From Nitrosopumilaceae archaeon AB1(1) (GTDB lineage Archaea; Thermoproteota; Nitrososphaeria; Nitrososphaerales; Nitrosopumilaceae), in assembly GCA_033471095.1 (NCBI GenBank), contig CP136752.1:777939-813615 (forward strand): DNA of 35,677 nt. Direction: 5' to 3'. The notes beneath the pieces were generated by a model. It was not told the DNA's origin. It was given only the letters and a program-made list of their open reading frames with translations, and did no database searches. Each line of letters opens with the position of its first letter. Within the stretch, counting starts at the first letter, position 1. Below, piece after piece: positions 34,029 through 35,677 of this stretch. Both the position numbers and the translations under genes were made by a program.

Positions 34029-34504
34029 ATGTTTACTAGAGATTTTGCGCTTTCCCAATATTGATCAGAGATATGATGAATATTCCTCAATACTCTTCCT
34101 TTACTCATAACTTTCATCTCCTCACTTGATATGATAGATAATCCAACTGCTAGAAATTTTCCATGTGATTCTTCCTTTATACAAACAATTTCATCTTTGT
34201 CAAATTCTGTGTTTTCTTTGATTCCAGGTCTCATGACATCTGCCCCATTACACATGAACTTTATCGCCCCTGAATCTACCGTCACACTAGGAAATCGTAC
34301 AAGACTGCCTTTATCTGATAAAAATGGTATGTATCTGCCATCTATGACTAAAGCCATGAATTCTTTACCACTAATCAACTTTGAATCATCTGTGATTTGA
34401 TGCTCTTTGAGATTTTTGATCTTTGGAATGTCTAATTTCCACTCTCTCTTAATTTGCTCTAGTATAACATTTGACTGACTCTTTGTTATCAAATTTGACT
34501 TCAT
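34025..34504 (-). CDS. PUA-domain RNA-binding protein (MCT-1/ligatin-like)
   Basis: 159 aa. The N-terminal ~70 residues (MKSNLITKSQSNVILEQIKR) form the pre-PUA domain. The C-terminal part is a PUA domain with GSLVRFPSVTVDSGAIKFMC, NGADVMRPGIKE and GKFLAVGLSIIS. This layout matches the archaeal relatives of MCT-1/Tma20, which in eukaryotes act in ribosome recycling and re-initiation; the archaeal role is not settled. It overlaps the homoserine dehydrogenase stop by 4 bp (34501-34504), so it is the second gene of that operon, and overlaps psmB tail to tail by 4 bp. Confidence 0.85.
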   Translation of the reverse strand: MKSNLITKSQSNVILEQIKREWKLDIPKIKNLKEHQITDDSKLISGKEFMALVIDGRYIPFLSDKGSLVRFPSVTVDSGAIKFMCNGADVMRPGIKENTEFDKDEIVCIKEESHGKFLAVGLSIISSEEMKVMSKGRVLRNIHHISDQYWESAKSLVNI

Positions 34505-35493
34505 CGAGTCATCTCTTTTTTAATATCGATTAAATCACGCAAGATGGCACTTGCAGTCTCTGTACCCCCTGCACCTCTACCGATTATTGTCTGGGTGCCA
34601 GAATGACTTGACGTAAAAGACACAGCGTTAAGAGTGCCATTTACACACAGTGGATCATCATTATCAATCTCTTTTGGCGACACTTTTAATCCTCCATTAC
34701 ACGATGCAATTAATTTTATCGCCTTTTTTGATTTTTTTGCAGAATCGACTTGGACCTGTGTTACATTTCTAATTCCTGTACAATCTACATCAGATAGTGT
34801 CGCCTTTGTTCCCATTATCCAATTTGCCATGATTACTAGTTTAGCAGCTGCATCAAGTCCGTCCAAGTCCAATGCTTCATCTGCCTCCATGTATCCTTTT
34901 CCTCTTGCATCTTGTATTGCATCTTCTGGTGACATTCCATCTCTCATATTTGATAAAATATAATTTGTGGTTCCATTAAGTATTCCATTAAACGACTCTA
35001 TGCTCTCACCTTGCAAACTACTCTTTGCATAATCTAAGATTGGTGTTCCGCCACCAACAGTTCCGCTAAATTTAAACAACACGTGATTGTAAACTGCCAA
35101 TTCCAACAATGATGGAAATGCTAATGCAAGTGGACCTTTATTTACTGATATTACATGCATTCTTTTTTTAAGAGCAGTTGTGATATGTGATAATCCTGGT
35201 TGTGCATCTTTATAGTTGCTAGGTGTAGTCTCAATTAAAACATCTGCACTGATATTTTCAATCAGCGATGTGCCACTTTCTTTTCCCTGTGATACAGTGC
35301 CCTTGCTTTTTTTATCCTCTAGTAATTTTTTCAGACTCAAACCCATCGTGTCTGTGGTGCCACCACCAGAATCGAATACTCCAACCAACCTGTTTTTCAG
35401 TCCATACTGAGAGTACATCTCATCGGCCCTAGCATCTAGCAGAGTCACTAGGCTCTGCCCTACGACTCCAAACCCACACAGTATTATCCTCAT
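34501..35493 (-). CDS. hom: Homoserine dehydrogenase
   Basis: 330 aa, the short form without aspartokinase or ACT domains. Nucleotide-binding opening MRIILCGFGVVGQSLVTLLD; catalytic core with GTVGGGTPILDYAKSSLQGE, LNGTTNYILSNM and GKGYMEADEALDLDGLDAAA followed by the conserved Lys. It reduces aspartate semialdehyde to homoserine for threonine and methionine synthesis. ATG 35493 has ATTTTAAAT (35525-35517) 27 nt upstream. The lack of an ACT domain means no built-in threonine feedback site is visible. Confidence 0.95.
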   Translation of the reverse strand: MRIILCGFGVVGQSLVTLLDARADEMYSQYGLKNRLVGVFDSGGGTTDTMGLSLKKLLEDKKSKGTVSQGKESGTSLIENISADVLIETTPSNYKDAQPGLSHITTALKKRMHVISVNKGPLALAFPSLLELAVYNHVLFKFSGTVGGGTPILDYAKSSLQGESIESFNGILNGTTNYILSNMRDGMSPEDAIQDARGKGYMEADEALDLDGLDAAAKLVIMANWIMGTKATLSDVDCTGIRNVTQVQVDSAKKSKKAIKLIASCNGGLKVSPKEIDNDDPLCVNGTLNAVSFTSSHSGTQTIIGRGAGGTETASAILRDLIDIKKEMTR

Positions 35494-35516
35494 ACACTGC
35501 CTAATATGATGGAATT

Positions 35517-35525
35517 ATTTAAAAT
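35517..35525 (-). promoter_or_regulatory. TATA box of the hom operon
   Basis: ATTTTAAAT on the minus strand, centred 27 nt before the ATG of hom; fits a leaderless transcript. Confidence 0.5.
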
Positions 35526-35633
35526 ATGATATATCGTACATTTCTTCGATATAATGAAAATATGGTTTTCTGTGATTTGATTAAAATGGATAATCCACGA
35601 TTTGTATAAATTAGAGTAATTTTAAAACAACAC

Positions 35634-35677
35634 ATGAGAAAATCCATAGAGAATCTTCATACTAGTAAAATAACTGG
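35634..35677 (+). CDS. Start of an unidentified gene, cut by the window end
   Basis: ATG 35634 opens a frame of 14 complete codons (MRKSIENLHTSKIT) to the end of the window. TGTATAAATTA at 35603-35613 is centred 26 nt upstream, the same geometry as the other leaderless genes here, which is the main support. Too short to identify. Confidence 0.4.
   Translation, partial: MRKSIENLHTSKIT

Overview
The window is a gene-dense, AT-rich archaeal chromosome segment. It most likely comes from a Nitrosopumilus-like member of the Nitrososphaerota (Thaumarchaeota). The basis is a single-piece RpoB in the order rpoH-rpoB-rpoA-eL30-nusA-uS12-uS7, an RpoA that adds up to about 1263 residues if read as one chain (Thaumarchaeota normally keep RpoA unsplit), several secreted proteins with C-terminal PEFG sorting signals, a stand-alone 5S rRNA gene, TATA boxes about 25-27 nt before start codons (leaderless transcripts), and an intron-bearing tRNA gene. 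No ammonia-oxidation gene lies in the window, so the lifestyle is inferred from relatives only. I see no CRISPR array, transposase or prophage.

Layout. 1-3062: end of a ZIP metal transporter, 5S rRNA, a tiny C2H2 zinc-finger gene, an M17 leucyl aminopeptidase and a DCC/DUF393 thiol protein. 3162-6444: a non-oxidative pentose phosphate operon in which the transketolase N-terminal subunit is fused to ribulose-phosphate 3-epimerase, followed by the transketolase C-terminal subunit and transaldolase. 6488-8023: two small unknown proteins and TBP. 8069-12369 (minus): geranylgeranyl reductase, a MoxR-type AAA+ ATPase, a VWA protein, and an ASCH-domain gene broken by a stop codon. 12432-12503: a GC-rich candidate C/D-box RNA. 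12532-14500: a DUF54 RNA-binding protein, ribosomal eS1 and a PEFG surface protein. 14566-16919: a B12-binding radical SAM gene interrupted by a stop codon, and a VIT/CCC1 metal transporter. 16911-21888: larB with malate dehydrogenase on the minus strand, facing larC-larE-cysteine desulfurase on the plus strand. This is a near-complete nickel-pincer cofactor pathway. 21885-23586: two more PEFG proteins, one of them broken. 23840-33162: the RNA polymerase/ribosomal operon. 33165-35677: a tRNA-Gln with two introns, a proteasome beta subunit lacking its catalytic threonine, a PUA protein, homoserine dehydrogenase, and the first codons of a further gene.

The most striking overall signal is that four loci (ASCH, radical SAM, one PEFG protein, rpoA) carry in-frame stop codons inside otherwise continuous coding frames, and one of them also has a frameshift. 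Because rpoA is essential, this points to sequence error or mixed alleles, to real gene fission or decay, or to readthrough. The reads behind these sites should be checked first. The other items of biological interest are the Tkt-N/Rpe fusion, the NPN-cofactor genes next to malate dehydrogenase, the two-intron tRNA, and the Thr1-less proteasome subunit.
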